64,000 nucleotides of DNA from Diprion similis (lineage: Eukaryota > Arthropoda > Insecta > Hymenoptera > Diprionidae), in contig NC_060108.1 of assembly GCF_021155765.1 (NCBI RefSeq), positions 14,161,025-14,225,024 on the forward strand, in the 5' to 3' direction. Both the position numbers and the translations under genes were made by a program. Under the pieces are notes generated by a model. That model made no database searches and was not told the origin of the DNA. It was given only the letters and a program-made list of their open reading frames with translations. Below, one piece after another: positions 58,924 through 64,000 of the stretch (the first letter of the stretch is position 1; each line of letters opens with the position of its first letter).

Positions 58924-61900
58924 GTGAGATTATCTTCGTCTTTCCGTGAATTTCACGATTTAGAATATACAGTTATTAAGCTATACGAAAAATACCAGAT
59001 TCAACGTCACCTGCCTTTTAGAAAATGGATTAGTTTAATAAGCCATTACAAACTTATAGCTCTGTATCCACGTCTACTCATAATTGTTACGGGCATTGTG
59101 ATTGCTTTTTGAGTGCTGTGAAACGTGATAATTTATCGTTGATATATTAGAATTTTATGCCTCCTCGATATCTGTGCTGTTTTCTCGCGGCACAATTCAC
59201 AACAGGTATTTCCATTTTCTTTTTTTGCTACGATAATGAAATGCGATTAGATAACACTGCAATGAAATCGGCGAGACTTGAAAAAATTGACGACGATTTT
59301 GCGACGTTTCCTATTACCCCTCGTAAGTCTACACAATGAAAAATAAAGTTTTTACATGAATTTAAGCTGTTAACAACTCGTGATTATCTGTACACCGCTA
59401 CTGATTACGATAAAGCATTAACAATTACATATTAATCAATTAAAACATTACCATTGACAGCAGCATCATATTTGTAGGCTCTATTATCAGCATAAAAACT
59501 CCGATATGCATCTATGATCGGAATCTAAATCAATTTAAGTAGCTAGTGAGTTTCTGAGACCATATCATAAAAATTGAAAATTTTCTGGTTAGCGATGCTT
59601 ATTTCGTTCGATACGCATTATTTATTATGATTTCATCATTGTAAGTTAGTTGAAATACTTCAGAAGCTGGTGAGTGATCAAACTGATCAAGTTGATCAGC
59701 GAATGATCACAGATTATATCAAAATATACGTGATTTTTATTTATCTTGTGAAAATTTTATACACCGTGATAGGTCGATATCGTGAATCCTTTCTGTTTTC
59801 CGTAAGATAATTGGCTAATTTTAAATTCTTATTCATCAGTTTTCAACCAAATAATAATTATCGCATTGTTGCACAGATGGAAAATTTAAGGACCGTACAT
59901 GCCTAGTCAGAATTTAAGAATTTTATGAATTTTATTTTTATACAAAAATAGCCGAGAGCTGTAGTTTGGTTGGAGAGTTTTGATTAATTCGCAGTTTTAT
60001 TCATTAGATATTTGAAATGACAATATTAGTTCGAATTTTAGTCAGAATAAAATTATAATTTAGCCAAGGAAAAGTCAGAAAATAGTCATTTCAGAGTATA
60101 TAAATCCCCAACGCTGAATAGTCTGAGGGTTTGGGGAAACCCTTCAATAGAATTTTCTCACTCTGCACAGGCTTTTCATTGTAATTTTCACTATATCGAT
60201 GTCTCTGGGATAATATTTGAAACCTTGCATTTTTATTGCATATGCACAAATTATATTTGCGTGTACTGAACGAGTCTGCATTTTAATCTTCAGAAACATC
60301 GTATCAATTTTTAGTACAACCTATAAGCATGCATTGACATTTTAAAATATGCGAGTTGTAAGGAAAAGCAACAGCTTTCATGAAGGTTTCACCATTTTGA
60401 AACTTGTTTTGACATTTCCCTGTGGAAGTTCTAGAAATATTTCCGTCAAAACCTGAAAGGTGCGGATTGGCGTGACCATGGAATTTCAGTGAAACTATAT
60501 TTAAATTATATAAAAATATCATGAAATCTTATGTTGGATGCAGACAGCCGATGCTCACGTGCTTATTGAGGTATCAGAGAATACATGGAGCATCAAATAT
60601 TTATTCCTCCAAAAATATCGATTTATTGATTACGATTTTCAGAGAATAACCGTAGAAACACATAAAAATACGGGCTACCGCAATTTAATTCCTTCTTCTA
60701 TCAGTCCTAGAATGTTGTGTTTTCAACTAGCATTAGGTGTTTCGCATTTCAAGATGTCTAGATACTAGTTACACTGGCGTAGCGTATTTCTGAATCATTT
60801 CACACAAAAAGTCTCCCGATTTCCCGATAACGAACAGTGAAATCCTATTTTCGAAATGTTCTGTATAAATACGTTCGGTTCAGTTGCTTTCGTTATTCCC
60901 GTTATAATTCTGTACGCACACATATGACGTAACATGCATTCGTTACATCCATGTACTACAAGGACAAAGTTCGGGGCAAGGTTATCGCGAAGAAGACCGA
61001 GATCAACTTTCATTCACAACTCATAAATTCCTGTAAGATATACGTACCATGCTGATGAAACGATACTTCGTAGTTGGAACAAGTTTTCCTCGACATATTG
61101 CGCAGTTTGTATTAAATTTGAGATTCACGCGACGTCCTTCTACATCATTCGTTGAAAAAAGTATCAAGGACTGTTAAATACCTGTACAGGTGTACCTCAA
61201 TTTTCATCCCCCCTTCACCCCTCAACCACACAATATACGTATTATTCGTGAAAAGAACTGGTGAATTGAAAACGCATCGACTAGACGAAATGTATCAGAT
61301 CCAACTACAGTTTATCTAAATAATCATAATAATATTAAAAAAAAAAAAAAAATGACATTACTGCCTTGTCTGGATCTTATAAATAATTTTTTTTCCAGTG
61401 TAGCATGCGTTTCGTCACATTTACAGGTGAACGTACAGTCCGATCGTACCACCGACGTAAAGATGTCGCTACTCGGCCGAAGTTGTAGAAATCGGGTTTC
61501 ATATAAGAATAATGATAAGGTGGGCTCATTAGCTTGGGGTATGCGCTTATTATACATATCTCGTGTAGGTATTTAATTACGAGTCGGTCCTGAATGACCG
61601 TAGTCGTTTCTACAATCTAGGTATCGGTATAAGTATAGGTGTATAGTATAGGTATAGGTGCACGGATGCGTGAACTTGTCGTAGATACTGCCTATGGTAT
61701 AATAACCATAGAACGCAACGGGACGCGGCGCAACGCAACACCCTGACGTGTCACGCGGACGAAGGGCCGTATATTATACAGCTGTCGGCGTAGTATGGGT
61801 GTCCCGTCATTCATAAACGTAGCGAGTTGTGTGTATGAACCGTCGCGGTCGTTCCCCCATTGACAAAGTGCAACGTGGATCGTGGATCGCTCGGTGATTC

Positions 61901-64000
61901 CCCCGCTCGAGCAGCCAATCGGCGGTTCCACGTGTATCGCGATAGTCGCGACCGACGTGACGGCTCGAACGTCCTATGTGCCTTATGGCAGCTACGTATA
62001 CGCCTTGTCGCATACATAGATATGCGCGTATAATGTAGCAATCTACCTACTACTGGGGGAGATGGTTATCCATATAGAGACAGATAAACTGAGATATGTA
62101 GATAAATGGCTGTGTAGGCAAAGCTCGGCCTGCAAAGACGCCCGACGGTAACCATACCGTAAACAGGTATAGAATATAATGTGCAGGTACATCATGAGGA
62201 ATTTCTACATAGGTATATAACGTTATATTATATATATCTGCTGGTATGCCTATGTATGAGAACGCTACGGGATATCGATGCATGCAGCGCATGCAAGGAA
62301 TTTTTTAATTACAAACTATGACGCTTATTTTTTTTGTCATTATTATTTATTTTATCATAATTGTTTTTCTTTTCCATCATCCACGATGCCCGCAGGTACG
62401 CATATTATCTCTGTAACATCAGGTATAGGTTTTTCAAATGAATTATTATTTATAAAAAATACATCAAGCTCCAGTCATATAATCACCATATCTCGCCGCC
62501 TCGCCGTTCTGTATTATCTATAAATCCTTATTACCCGCCTGTCCTCATTCGCTCCGCGTTATCACTCTGTCCTCGCTTTTTTCCACTCTCCTCACACCAC
62601 TTTTCACCGTGTTCAACGCTTCTTAATTAATCCTCATACTTTCGTATTGTCATATTGCCCCTCTCTTCCTCCTCTCTCTCCTTCTCCGTCCCTCGAATCC
62701 CCCCTTACCTGCAATTAGTACTCGCACGAGCGGTTAATGCCCATTGATATATAATCGCCGGTTGTTCAATCGGGCGATAATGCTCAGCGATGACATCGGT
62801 ACGTGTGGGGCCATCGAGCCAATATCCATGCCCATACGCTGCAGCGTATCGCGTGAATACCTAGAGAACCGAGCAGCGGAAGCCGGCGCCGGTAGAACTT
62901 CCGGTCTCGGGGTTCCCGGGATATTATAGATACACGCGCTACTGCAAGTTCGCCCTGAGGACGAGCCGCAGAGAAAGACGGGCGCGTGCCCATGTACATA
63001 TACCGAAACAACGTTTATTGTAATAAATACAGTCATATATGCACGCATTTACTATCATGCGTATTCTTGCACGCCTGTGTTTTACACGCGTGCGTCTTGC
63101 GTGCATGAAAAAAGTTGGCGCAACGGAGGCAACTAGTACATACCATACGGTAACGGCCGACTGAGGTAAACTTGGAATGGGAATAGCAATGGGTATGCTC
63201 GCACAGATGTGGGCTACGAGATACGCGTGCAGGAATGCAAGCTTTGACGTAGCGACGGTTTGAAACATCGCGCAGGAGTGAACAAGAGATTTTACACCGT
63301 GCTATCGGTCAGTAGAAAATTAAAAAAAAAAAAAACTAGCCCTTTTATTAGAAGCGCTTGATCGATGCCAGTTTTCTGATGTTTTTTACTGCTTCAGATT
63401 AATTTTCCATCCAAAAACTTATTAACTCGCTGGCAGGAAAAGAAGTTTCTTCCATTTAATTTTTCAACCATTTAATTTTCAAAATTTGCCGCGAAAAATA
63501 GAATATCTCGTTGTTTGATTATATATTTAAAAAAAAAACCTCAATATCCAGATCTCAGGGAACAATATTGCACAAAAAATCAGAAGTGCCAGAACTTTCG
63601 GGTTAGCTAAAAAAAATTCGGGTTAGTTAATTAAAAACATTAACGGCTACATGTTGCATTTCAAATCTTTGGGGAACATCAAAGACTGAAATTTATAATT
63701 TATATTCTTTGCGTCAAGTTTTTTATAAATTTTTTGCACATTCGGCAAAAGGCGTGACTGTTGTGAAATGGAATTGAATTTACACGGTGATATGTATGGT
63801 ATACATTTGCATAGTACCGTCTATAGCATTGTTGCGAACAATGTATGCAAAAGGTCAACCTTAACGTCAGCAGGGGCGAAGTTTAAACGGCGGAAATAGT
63901 CTCAGAGGTATTTTCATTGACGTGTATCCTTCATCTCAGGTTCTAGAAAGATCTTCGCACATACATCTTGAATATTTTTTTAAGAAAAAAGATATACATA
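58924..64000 (+). other. Large ZIP11 intron extending to the window edge
   Basis: About 5 kb follow the fourth exon without a further ZIP11 exon, so it is read as intron 4. Simple features are GGTATA-rich repeats at about 61618-61665, a C/T-rich patch at 62540-62710, and a poly-A run near 61337-61351. Short open frames on both strands have no family features. Confidence 0.55.

Noticed and set aside
61692-62041. Arg-rich frames near 61.7-62.0 kb
   Set aside because: Overlapping frames on the same strand in GC-rich sequence, which is usual by chance where stop codons are scarce. No domain is visible.

Overview
The window is eukaryotic nuclear DNA from an insect, probably a holometabolous one. 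Its genes are split by short GT-AG introns, the intergenic DNA is AT-rich, and TTAGG-type motifs and a UAU isoleucine tRNA gene with a metazoan-type intron are present. My best guess is Hymenoptera, perhaps a sawfly-like lineage, but nothing here settles the order. There are no bacterial or viral genes. All gene models were spliced by eye from exon-intron phase, so every exon boundary is a prediction.

Layout from left to right: (1) 3' end of a RING-type E3 ligase of the RNF126/RNF115 (Iruka) family, +, 436-1458. (2) A short Harbinger-like element at 2322-2633. (3) Complete uridine-cytidine kinase-like 1 (UCKL1), -, 6505-3858, with two apparent GC-AG introns. (4) A 12-13 kb stretch without coding exons that probably holds 5' leader exons and a giant first intron of CYRI. 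It contains a 1.2 kb minisatellite whose 26-bp unit looks like a 3' splice site. (5) CYRI (FAM49), +, 19840-21486. (6) A CCDC66-like cilium/centriolar-satellite gene, +, 23493-29066, with a perfect ciliary X-box upstream and a large inverted repeat in an intron. (7) Immediately after it an unrecognised Lys-rich protein gene, +, 29221-30331. (8) A 3.8 kb AT-rich gap.

Then: (9) a metadherin/LYRIC-like gene, -, 36533-34124. (10) RNPC3 (U11/U12-65K, minor spliceosome), -, 39126-37207. (11) Mitochondrial ribosomal protein L27, +, 39473-40142, divergent from RNPC3 across 346 bp. (12) Protoporphyrinogen oxidase, +, 41011-42651. (13) A 297-bp pogo-like element that still encodes a transposase-type helix-turn-helix, 43196-43492. 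(14) TMF1, a Golgi golgin, -, 49986-44181. (15) tRNA-Ile(UAU) with an 18-nt intron, +, 51157-51248. (16) TVP23, a Golgi membrane protein, -, 53577-51966. (17) The first four exons of the zinc transporter ZIP11 (SLC39A11), +, from 55248, whose 3' half lies beyond the window.

Most genes are unrelated housekeeping genes (nucleotide salvage, heme synthesis, mitochondrial translation, minor splicing, Golgi traffic, zinc transport, Rac1 control). The only hints of co-regulation are the divergent RNPC3/mRpL27 pair and the tight tandem of CCDC66 with the unrecognised gene. The most unusual structure is the minisatellite of splice-acceptor-like units, whose sequence resembles the real acceptor of the downstream CYRI coding exon.
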